From the NCBI GenBank assembly GCA_035281845.1, contig DATEVL010000072.1:1-7754 (forward strand): a stretch of DNA of 7,754 nt. The letters are read 5' to 3'. Every line of letters starts with the position of its first letter. Position 1 is the stretch's first letter. The position numbers and the translations under genes were made by a program. The DNA comes from DATEVL01 sp035281845 (GTDB taxonomy: Bacteria > Chloroflexota > Anaerolineae > Anaerolineales > E44-bin32). This document shows, in pieces, positions 1 to 5,262 of this stretch. The notes under the pieces are model-generated. The model searched no databases, was not told where the DNA came from, and worked only from the letters and a program-made list of their open reading frames with translations.

Positions 1-3
1 AAA

Positions 4-85
4 GGGGACAAGGGGGGAGGGGGCTGTAAGCGCCCCTCCCCCCTGTCCCCGAAATCGCTGGACGCCATTCTCGGCTGAAGGGATC
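4..85. repeat. Palindromic repeat unit, copy A
   Basis: The first 47 bases form a long inverted repeat. The left arm (4-25) is GGGG ACAA GGGGGG AGGGGG CT. The right arm (29-50) is its near-perfect reverse complement, with one bulged base on each side, around a three-base loop GTA. After a 10-base gap comes the block GACGCCATTCTC (61-72) followed by GGCTGAAGGGATC (73-85). The same arrangement returns at 240-323 with one substitution and one indel in the block, so the repeated unit is larger than the hairpin alone. Because the window begins within three bases of it, more copies may lie upstream. Function is unknown; a REP- or MITE-like dispersed element is the simplest reading. Confidence 0.8.
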
Positions 86-239
86 CGCGGCCAGTGGGAA
101 AAGGGTGTAGTGCTGTTGGCCTCTCGGGCCGCTGCTGCGGCGGATCGTTCGCTGAATCGCCGAGTGCCAGACTCCGCCGCTTTCCCTCCGCTACGCTACG
201 GGATGCTCCGCGATCACGGGAGGGGGGAAAGGGGTATGA
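86..239. other. Noncoding spacer between repeat units
   Basis: This stretch lies between repeat copies A and B. I see no convincing gene: the short open frames here lack ribosome binding sites and show no recognisable protein pattern. The only structure noted is a weak inverted pairing between TTTCCCTCC (181-189) and the G-rich run ending in GGGGGGAAA (to 230), which may be a decayed relative of the neighbouring palindromes. Confidence 0.5.
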
Positions 240-323
240 GGGGACAAGGGGGGAGGGGGCTGTAAGCCCCTCTCTCCCCTGTCCCCTGACTGGGCCCGAC
301 GCCATTCTCAGCTGAAGGCGATC
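240..323. repeat. Palindromic repeat unit, copy B
   Basis: This is the second copy of the unit at 4-85. The left arm (240-261) is identical to the left arm of copy A over all 22 bases, the loop is GTA (262-264), and the right arm (265-286) is AG CCCC TCTCTCCCC TGTCCCC, which pairs with a few mismatches. After an 11-base gap the block GACGCCATTCTC (298-309) and AGCTGAAGGCGATC (310-323) matches copy A with one substitution and one added base. Identical left arms beside a diverged right arm suggest either recent duplication or gene conversion on one side. Confidence 0.8.
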
Positions 324-337
324 TTGGGCAAGGAGTC

Positions 338-370
338 AGGGGGAGGGGGCTATGAGCCCACCTCCCCCCT
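338..370. repeat. Palindromic repeat, copy C (hairpin only)
   Basis: A third G-rich/C-rich hairpin: AGGGGGAGGGGGCT (338-351), loop ATG (352-354), then AGCCCACCTCCCCCCT (355-370), followed by GTCCCCC as in the other copies. It lacks the GACGCCATTCTC block. It lies about 20 bp beyond the stop of the minus-strand gene cluster, so it could form a strong RNA hairpin at the 3' end of that transcript and act as an end-stabilising or weak termination structure. No T-run follows, so a standard intrinsic terminator is not supported. Confidence 0.65.
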
Positions 371-389
371 GTCCCCCAAGTAGGGCGCG

Positions 390-713
390 CTAGAAAACGC
401 GGCCGAGTTCTTGTTCCAGGCCCTCGGCCATCCCCTTTGCTTCTCGATCGGCTTGCTCGATCACCGCCGCCGCTCGGGAAAACGCCGCCGCCATCGCCGC
501 CAAGGCAGGGATCACGGCCGCCGCCGCCGGGAGGAAACCTTGGCTGACTTCGCGCGCGAACGCCTCGGAGTCCTCGCCGAGCCACGCCGCCTCGATCCCC
601 TGAACCGCGCCTCGCATTTGGCCTGTCGCTTCTTCCAGGAACGAAATCTGTTGAGTCATCGTCCCGATGACTTGGAACACCATCGGTCGGACGTATTTTA
701 GGAACCCGGCCAT
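390..713 (-). CDS. WXG100 family protein (ESAT-6-like), 107 aa
   Basis: A small all-helical protein of the size usual for WXG100 proteins. Helix 1 runs roughly over residues 10-42, the turn carries the family signature Trp44-Leu45-Gly46 followed by EDSEAF, and helix 2 covers about 52-100 and is alanine-rich. There is no signal peptide, as expected for substrates of type VII/ESX-like secretion, which leave the cell as folded helical-hairpin dimers. The start beginning MAGFLKY is chosen because GGGGAGGT lies seven bases upstream and the ATG shares one base with the TGA of the preceding gene (TGATG), which suggests translational coupling. A longer open frame upstream overlaps that gene and is rejected. 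Its likely partner is the product of 713-1009. It is the last gene of the five-gene minus-strand cluster. Family assignment is firm; the exact role (secreted partner, carrier or structural subunit) is not known. Confidence 0.85.
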   Translation of the reverse strand: MAGFLKYVRPMVFQVIGTMTQQISFLEEATGQMRGAVQGIEAAWLGEDSEAFAREVSQGFLPAAAAVIPALAAMAAAFSRAAAVIEQADREAKGMAEGLEQELGRVF

Positions 714-1009
714 CAACCGAACCTCCCCTTGGCCTCGGTCGTCGCGGCTTTGAAGGCCTCTATGGCCGCCAGGACGTCTTGCCCCATCTCGGCTGCCTTC
801 TCCGACAGCGACAGGACCCGGGGAGACAAAGTGGAACCGAAGGCGCTGGCCAGCGCCTCGCCGGCGTCGCCCAGCAGGGCCCCTTCTCTCAGCGCGGTCG
901 ACCACTGACGCGTGATGGACGACAGCTCTCGAAGTTCTTCCGATGCCTGCTTGAGAATCGTCGCCATCTTCTCGGCATCGTCGTAGTCCATCTGGATGTC
1001 TGTGGTCAT
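713..1009 (-). CDS. WXG100-like protein with degenerate motif, 98 aa
   Basis: A 98-residue helical protein starting MTTDIQMDYD, a common WXG100-type opening in which a short beta-like leader precedes helix 1. AGGAGG lies eight bases upstream of the chosen ATG; the longer frame begins in intergenic sequence and has no ribosome site. At the position where the hairpin turn is expected it reads GALLGDAGEAL (residues 43-53): the glycine of W-x-G is kept as Gly47 but the tryptophan is Leu45. A Trp at residue 36 lies earlier in helix 1. The C-terminal half (61-96) is an amphipathic helix. It overlaps the next WXG100 gene by one base, an arrangement like the esxA/esxB pairs whose products form heterodimers. 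The family is inferred from size, helix pattern, paired layout and turn position, since the strict motif is missing. Confidence 0.75.
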   Translation of the reverse strand: MTTDIQMDYDDAEKMATILKQASEELRELSSITRQWSTALREGALLGDAGEALASAFGSTLSPRVLSLSEKAAEMGQDVLAAIEAFKAATTEAKGRFG

Positions 1010-1118
1010 CCGCCGCGCCTCCTGTCCGGCCAGGGCCCGGTCATCATGTGCAGCCACCCCCATGGGGCCGCTTCGCCTGGCCGTGTGCCGCGTCCTTTAG
1101 CGTCAGTCCAGGACCGTG
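1010..1118. other. Intergenic gap within the minus-strand cluster
   Basis: This 109-bp gap is the longest inside an otherwise tightly packed cluster. The part next to 1009 holds the strong AGGAGG ribosome site of the downstream WXG100-like gene. A 10-bp perfect palindrome CCCCATGGGG (1058-1067) is present but too short to interpret. I see no clear -10/-35 pair, so whether the two WXG100 genes have their own promoter is open. Confidence 0.4.
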
Positions 1119-1826
1119 TCAATCCGGGCTGCCCTCGAGCCTCGAACCAACCAATTGACGAAGTTTCGCTGGTGCGATCGGGCTCGCCTGTGGCGCCTCA
1201 CCGTCCGATTCCTCGTCCACGAGCCACAAACCTTCGCCCGTCTCCAGCCAGGCGAGGCTGGTTGCGTCGGCCGCAGCCTCCGCCGGATCGGCGACGATCA
1301 GCAGCAAGACCAGCCGGCGAGCCTCCTTCAGCAGGTCTGCCACCGGTCGAGGTCGCGGCGTCGCTGCGCCCTTCTTGGCGGTGCCTCGCTTGGTGACGGC
1401 TTCTCGTGTCGGGCTTTCGCCAGCGGTGCTCAGGATTGCGCTGATCGCTTCCTCTCGATCGGCAAGCTCGGCGAAGACGTGCCGGCCTTGAGCGTCAACG
1501 TGGTTGCGGGTGATGCATTCGGGCGTGAAGCTGAAGATCACCGACGGATCGGCGTGGCCCTCGTAGACCTTGCGCACAACGCAAACCCGCTCTGGTGAGA
1601 GGGCCGCCGACAGAGCGTAGGCCAATTGTGAGGTTACGCCGGAGGCCTCCTCAAACGGCAGCGAGAGCAGCAGCCCCCGGTCCAGCAGACTCGCCTCGAC
1701 TTTGGCCCAGGCCTGCTCGTCGAGCCGCAATTCGGCCAGCGATGGCGCCTTCTCCAACAACCGGCCGCCGGTCATGTGATTGACCAGTACGGCGAGCTCG
1801 GACGGCGACAGCGTGTAGGCATTCAT
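1119..1826 (-). CDS. Putative EspG-like ESX secretion-associated protein, 235 aa
   Basis: A soluble protein with no signal peptide or membrane segment. The N-terminal part (residues 5-135) has a layout that recalls EspG proteins, the cytosolic chaperones that bind ESX substrates. It opens with LSPSELAVLVNHM; a helix WAKVEASLLDRGLL (40-53) matches the family habit of a helix ending in L-x-x-RGL. A helical stretch about LAYALSAAL (68-76) follows, then PERVCVVRKVYEG and a beta-rich stretch IFSFTPECITR. A basic Pro/Ala/Lys linker (about 141-161) leads to a C-terminal segment, LLKEARRLVLLLIVAD then LAWLETGEGLWLVDEE. ATG at 1826 is chosen for its upstream GAGGAG with six-base spacing; the much longer frame would run across the neighbouring gene. 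It starts 14 bp after the preceding gene and sits between the effector/immunity pair and the WXG100 pair, the place where a substrate chaperone makes sense. The EspG link rests on recalled pattern and context only. Confidence 0.6.
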   Translation of the reverse strand: MNAYTLSPSELAVLVNHMTGGRLLEKAPSLAELRLDEQAWAKVEASLLDRGLLLSLPFEEASGVTSQLAYALSAALSPERVCVVRKVYEGHADPSVIFSFTPECITRNHVDAQGRHVFAELADREEAISAILSTAGESPTREAVTKRGTAKKGAATPRPRPVADLLKEARRLVLLLIVADPAEAAADATSLAWLETGEGLWLVDEESDGEAPQASPIAPAKLRQLVGSRLEGSPD

Positions 1827-1840
1827 CCTGCGCTCCTCGC

Positions 1841-2326
1841 CTACCAGGGCTTGCGCTCCTCGAGCATTCGGGCAAAGTCGTCGTGCCAGACTGGCTCTTC
1901 GTTCCCTTCGAACAGGGGCACCAGCTCCGCCAGCCACTTCTCTAGCAGGGGGGAAAGCCATTCGAAGTACGCGCGCTTCCCCTCGATGAATTCGTTGACC
2001 AGCTTGCGGTTGAGCAGTTCTTGGCCGGTCTTCAGCTCGATCAGGAAACGCGTGTTGTACCAGCCGCCTTCGCCATTCAGGAGTAAGGAGACCTTCCCCG
2101 GAAACGGCGTATCCAGCCTCCCCATCGAGCAGTCCTGCGCGCCGTCCATCAGGGTGAACAATAGCCGGCAGCGGTCCGACTCGAGCATCCACCAGCATTC
2201 GCGACCGCCGCGATCCGCCTCGCAGTGCAAAGAATGAAAACCGTGCTGCTTGAGCAGATCGCCCAGGTAGCGCTGGACGATTCCCACAAAATCTCCGCAG
2301 TCGCCGCATTCCACGACGAGGTCCAT
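1841..2326 (-). CDS. Small acidic cytosolic protein; candidate immunity protein, 161 aa
   Basis: I do not recognise the family. The protein has no signal peptide or membrane segment and is clearly acidic (about 28 Asp/Glu against 18 Lys/Arg). It has six cysteines (7, 10, 35, 44, 53, 66), including CGDC at residues 7-10. The N-terminal half looks alpha/beta: a helix around residues 12-28, then strands such as WWMLES and RLLFTLM. The C-terminal half (about 93-160) looks helical and is rich in Trp, Leu and Glu, for example YFEWLSPLLEKWLAEL (120-135). Its gene starts 25 bp after the WXG100-effector gene and precedes the EspG-like gene by 14 bp. A small, acidic, cytosolic protein directly downstream of a polymorphic effector is the usual position and character of a cognate immunity protein; that role is inferred from context alone. 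A GGGGAG site lies about ten bases before the ATG. Confidence 0.72.
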   Translation of the reverse strand: MDLVVECGDCGDFVGIVQRYLGDLLKQHGFHSLHCEADRGGRECWWMLESDRCRLLFTLMDGAQDCSMGRLDTPFPGKVSLLLNGEGGWYNTRFLIELKTGQELLNRKLVNEFIEGKRAYFEWLSPLLEKWLAELVPLFEGNEEPVWHDDFARMLEERKPW

Positions 2327-2351
2327 GGTCTACGCGCTCTCCCCAAATGGA

Positions 2352-3533
2352 CTACGGCTTGGGCACGGCATCTTCGAGCACGTCCAGGGAAGGACCGACA
2401 CTGCCGCCCACCGCCCGACCGCTTGTGCTTGCCCGCCAATCTCCAACCTTGACCCAGCTGTCGCCGACCTGACGGTAGCCGTACTCGTAGCCGTACCTCT
2501 GCAAATAGCGTATCTCCGAGGCGGCGCCCGAGGTCGGGCGCAGGGTCAACGTCTCTGAAACCGAGTGCCCTCTCAGTTCGAATTCCGAAACGCCATGCTC
2601 GAGCTGGCCCTGCATGAACTCGCGGTTGATCGTCCAGCCGCGATTGCTTCCAGCCGCGTCGGCGACCCTCCACACATCGTCGGTTGTGCTGAATACCTTG
2701 CCGCCGTGCGCCTCGGCCTCGCCGATGTACCCGAGGAAGTCGCCCGCGGGGCTTTTGGCTCCCAACACGACGCGGTCAACCGTGCCGAAGCTGCGCGTTG
2801 ACTGATCAGCGATGTACCGCGCCAGCGCCGTCTCTGCCTGGCTGCCGCGGGCGACGGTGCCTATCTCCATGGCCGCATTAAGCGCCGAGCCGGTTCGGGC
2901 GCCCACCTCTGCCGCCTCAGTGGTCACACGGGCGGCACGGGCGGCCTTGGCGGCCTTGGCAACCTTGTCTGCGCCCTTCGTCCCGAGCACGATCGAGCCG
3001 ATGAACATCGTTCCTCGGCCGACCGCTTGCCAGGGGTGTCCGCTTTCCCAGGCCTCGACGTAGGGCTGCTTGAGCGCCTCCCACAATTGCGGCGGATGAG
3101 TGATCCCTTGCCATATGCCTTTGGCGGTGATGATCGGGTGCCTGACGAGTTGCCACAGGCCGGCGCCCATATCCTCGAGTTCCGCCCAGGCGCCTGAGAA
3201 GAAATCGGCGACGCCGCCGAGAAAGCCTCCGGCGGCGAAGGCGGCGAACAAGGCCGCCGCCTCCTCCTCCGCCGCACGCATGCGGTCGCTGATCTGGGTG
3301 ATCGTCACTCCTGCTTGCTCCAGCCCCTGATACAGCCGCTCCATGGCCGGCAGGAGCACCTCTCTGGCTTCCGTTTGGTACGCCTTCGCGCCTTCACCCA
3401 CCCAGCTCGACTCGACGACGTCGGTCTGGGCAGACACCTTCCTCAGCAGAGCCTCCACGCTCTCGGCCTGCTGACGGACGGCGGAGGCCATCTCGGCCAG
3501 TGCTTCGTAATTGACCTGAATCGTGTCTGCCAT
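2352..3533 (-). CDS. WXG100-domain protein with C-terminal toxin-like domain, 393 aa
   Basis: A modular protein. Residues 1-95 form a WXG100 hairpin: it opens MADTIQVNYEALAEM, has Trp44-Val45-Gly46 at the turn, and a second helix ends near AAEEEAAALF. Residues 96-120 are Gly/Ala/Phe-rich. Residues 120-200 carry repeated Trp-, His- and Pro-containing turns (RHP at 131-133, THP at 145-147, GHP at 165-167), then AVGRGTMFIGSIVLGTKGADK, which resembles the spacer often seen before toxin domains in WXG/LXG effectors. Residues 250-363 form a compact alpha/beta-looking domain: TVDRVVLGAK, GYIGEAEAHGGKVF, DDVWRV, WTINREFMQGQLEHGV, SEIRYLQRYGYE. This order recalls C-terminal domains of some RHS and other polymorphic toxins, but I cannot name the family or active site. 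The start is set by the family N-terminus; only a weak AGG lies upstream. It is first in the minus-strand cluster. Secretion through a type VII-like system is inferred. Confidence 0.85.
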   Translation of the reverse strand: MADTIQVNYEALAEMASAVRQQAESVEALLRKVSAQTDVVESSWVGEGAKAYQTEAREVLLPAMERLYQGLEQAGVTITQISDRMRAAEEEAAALFAAFAAGGFLGGVADFFSGAWAELEDMGAGLWQLVRHPIITAKGIWQGITHPPQLWEALKQPYVEAWESGHPWQAVGRGTMFIGSIVLGTKGADKVAKAAKAARAARVTTEAAEVGARTGSALNAAMEIGTVARGSQAETALARYIADQSTRSFGTVDRVVLGAKSPAGDFLGYIGEAEAHGGKVFSTTDDVWRVADAAGSNRGWTINREFMQGQLEHGVSEFELRGHSVSETLTLRPTSGAASEIRYLQRYGYEYGYRQVGDSWVKVGDWRASTSGRAVGGSVGPSLDVLEDAVPKP

Positions 3534-3629
3534 GGAAACCTGATCGTGGGCTGGCAGGGGCGGCGCCCGCTCCCGCCGCGGCAGTAGGGCACGGGGAGTC
3601 GCCCTCTTGCCCGACAACAGATGACACCA

Positions 3630-3659
3630 AGCATACGGTCTTCCGGTGGCCTAAATCAA
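3630..3659 (-). promoter_or_regulatory. Candidate promoter for the minus-strand effector cluster
   Basis: On the minus strand TTGATT (3659-3654) and TATGCT (3635-3630) are separated by 18 bases, a good fit to a sigma-70-type -35/-10 pair. Transcription would start near 3623 and give a leader of about 90 bases before the ATG at 3533. The assignment rests on sequence match only. Confidence 0.4.
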
Positions 3660-3758
3660 GCCCCAGTCCTCGGCTTCCGGCGAACCTCAACCCTGCCAGG
3701 GCGTCCTTCCTGGCGCCCTCCGACGGCTCCGAGACATAAGGCATCACCCCAAAAGCTC

Positions 3759-3764
3759 TATAAT
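3759..3764 (+). promoter_or_regulatory. Candidate -10 element for the hydantoinase operon
   Basis: A perfect TATAAT lies 36 bases upstream of the ATG at 3801, in DNA that is otherwise GC-rich. No good -35 hexamer sits at the expected distance (3736-3741 reads ATAAGG); GAGACA at 3731-3736 would give a 22-base spacer, which is too long. This suggests either an activator-dependent promoter or a leader of about 30 bases from a weak -35 promoter. Confidence 0.4.
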
Positions 3765-3800
3765 TCACCAGCTTTCAGGCGGACGCGGGGTTAAGAGGCC

Positions 3801-5222
3801 ATGCCACGGGTTCTGCTCAGGGGCGGAACGCTCGTAACGGCAACCGGCGAGGTCAACGCCGATCTCCTCATCGACGGCGAGGCCATCGCCGCCGTGGGCC
3901 CTACCTATGCGGCGGACGCCGAGGTCGTCGACGTCACCGGGAAGCTGATCCTGCCGGGCGGCGTCGATCCTCATACCCATTTCGACCTCCCGATGTTCGA
4001 TACCGTCTCTTCCGACGATCACTACACCGGGCACAAAGCGGCCGCCTTCGGCGGCACGACCACGGTGATCGACTTCGTTCCTACGCCGGAGCGCGGCCCT
4101 CTTCGAGCCGGACTCGACGAGTGGCACGCCAAGGCGGATCTCAAAGCCGCGGTGGATTTTTCCTTCCATATGAATATCACCCGGCTCGACGCCGCCATCC
4201 TCGAGGAGATCCCGTCCCTTGTGGACCAGGGGGTGACGACGCTCAAGGTCTTCACCGCGTACAACGGCCGGCTTCGGCTCCAGGACGGCGAGATCTTCCA
4301 GGTGATGCGGCGCGGCGCGGAGCATGGACTGCTGACGATGGTCCATGCCGAGAACGGCGACGTCATCGACGTGCTCGTCCGCGAAGCGCTCGAAGCCGGG
4401 AAGACGAGCCCCGAGTGGCATGCCCGCACCCGGCCGGCCTGGGGCGCGGTCGAAGCCGCACTGCGCGCCGTCGCCCTGGCGGCCCAAGCCGGATCGCCTC
4501 TCTACCTCGTCCATATGAACACCGCCGGCGAGGTCGATCAGCTGCGCTATGCGCGTCAGCGCGGCCTGCCCGTCATGGGCGAGACCTGTCCGCCGTATCT
4601 CTTCTTCTCGCTGGACGACTTACACCGCCCGGACGGCGCCAAGTGGGTCTGCTCACCCCCGCTGCGGACGGAGGTGGACCAGACCTCGCTTTGGCAAGGC
4701 TTGCACGACGGTCTTATCCAGACGGTCGGTACCGATCACTGCCCCTTCTTCCTGGACGGGACGAAACCGATCGACTACGAAGGTCACCCGATCGCTATCC
4801 CCGGGAAAGAGCTCGGTTCCGCCGACTTCACCAAAATCCCCAACGGGCTTCCTGGCGTCGGAGATCGGCTGCCGGTTCTGTGGACCTACGGGGTGGGAGC
4901 CGGCCGCATCACTCCCAGTCAGTTCGTCGCCCTCACCTCCGCCAACCCAGCCAAGATCTTCGGTCTGTTCCCTCGCAAGGGCTCTTTGGCGCCCGGCTCC
5001 GACGCCGACGTGGTGGTCTGGGATCCCGAGCGGACCCTGCGCTATGGAGTCCAGGTTGCCCAGCACCGTACCGACTACAACCTTTATGAAGGCTGGGAGC
5101 TCAAGGGGTTCCCTGAGATGGTCTACCTGCGCGGCAGCCTGATCGTCGATCACGGACAATGGCTCGGCCGGCGAGGCATGGGCAAGTTTCTCCACCGCAC
5201 TCCCGGCGCGCCGGTGCTGTGA
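3801..5222 (+). CDS. hydA: Dihydropyrimidinase / D-hydantoinase, 473 aa
   Basis: A cytosolic cyclic amidohydrolase that opens dihydrouracil, dihydrothymine or 5-substituted hydantoin rings to N-carbamoyl amino acids. All expected metal-site residues are visible: His58 and His60 in DPHTHFD, Lys149 (the carboxylated bridging lysine) in TTLKVFTAY, His182 in VHAEN, His238 in YLVHMN and Asp312 in VGTDHCPF. Substrate-pocket positions known from the family also appear: Tyr154, Ser285 in CSPPLR and Asn348 in PNGLPG. The N-terminal strand block (MPRVLLRGGTLVTATGEV) and the C-terminal block DYNLYEG/GFPEMVYLRG are typical, and the length is usual. FDLPMFDT and VIDF favour dihydropyrimidinase/hydantoinase over allantoinase. 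AAGAGG lies close to the ATG (two-base gap), with GGGG further up; the family N-terminus supports this start. The aminotransferase gene follows 40 bp downstream. Substrate choice between pyrimidine and hydantoin cannot be told from sequence. Confidence 0.93.
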   Translation: MPRVLLRGGTLVTATGEVNADLLIDGEAIAAVGPTYAADAEVVDVTGKLILPGGVDPHTHFDLPMFDTVSSDDHYTGHKAAAFGGTTTVIDFVPTPERGPLRAGLDEWHAKADLKAAVDFSFHMNITRLDAAILEEIPSLVDQGVTTLKVFTAYNGRLRLQDGEIFQVMRRGAEHGLLTMVHAENGDVIDVLVREALEAGKTSPEWHARTRPAWGAVEAALRAVALAAQAGSPLYLVHMNTAGEVDQLRYARQRGLPVMGETCPPYLFFSLDDLHRPDGAKWVCSPPLRTEVDQTSLWQGLHDGLIQTVGTDHCPFFLDGTKPIDYEGHPIAIPGKELGSADFTKIPNGLPGVGDRLPVLWTYGVGAGRITPSQFVALTSANPAKIFGLFPRKGSLAPGSDADVVVWDPERTLRYGVQVAQHRTDYNLYEGWELKGFPEMVYLRGSLIVDHGQWLGRRGMGKFLHRTPGAPVL

Positions 5223-5262
5223 TCCGTCCTGGTTCATGCCCGATCGACTCATAGGAAGCCTG

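Noticed and set aside
94..315. Plus-strand open frame of 73 residues across the left repeats
   Set aside because: It reads through a palindromic repeat, has no ribosome site and shows low-complexity Arg/Ser/Gly composition.
338..370. Intrinsic terminator for the minus-strand cluster
   Set aside because: The hairpin is strong, but no T-run follows it on the minus strand, so it does not meet the usual definition and is kept as a repeat.
4..377. CRISPR array
   Set aside because: Only three imperfect copies, with unequal spacing (236 and about 98 bp) and hairpins that differ in length; there are no regular spacers and no cas genes.
214..585. Minus-strand open frame of 123 residues overlapping the first WXG100 gene
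   Set aside because: It overlaps a well-supported gene in another frame and is made mainly of Arg, Gly and Pro from repeat sequence.
1827..2309. N-terminal extension of the EspG-like gene to a 396-residue protein
   Set aside because: The extension would overlap the candidate immunity gene almost completely and is Arg-rich; the internal ATG at 1826 has a clear ribosome site.
3534..3617. N-terminal extension of the WXG100 effector to 421 residues
   Set aside because: The extra 28 residues are Arg/Pro-rich and precede a typical WXG100 N-terminus at MADTIQVNYE.
3765..4514. Long minus-strand open frame of 249 residues opposite the hydantoinase gene
   Set aside because: It is the antisense shadow of a gene with all catalytic residues intact; such frames are common in GC-rich DNA.
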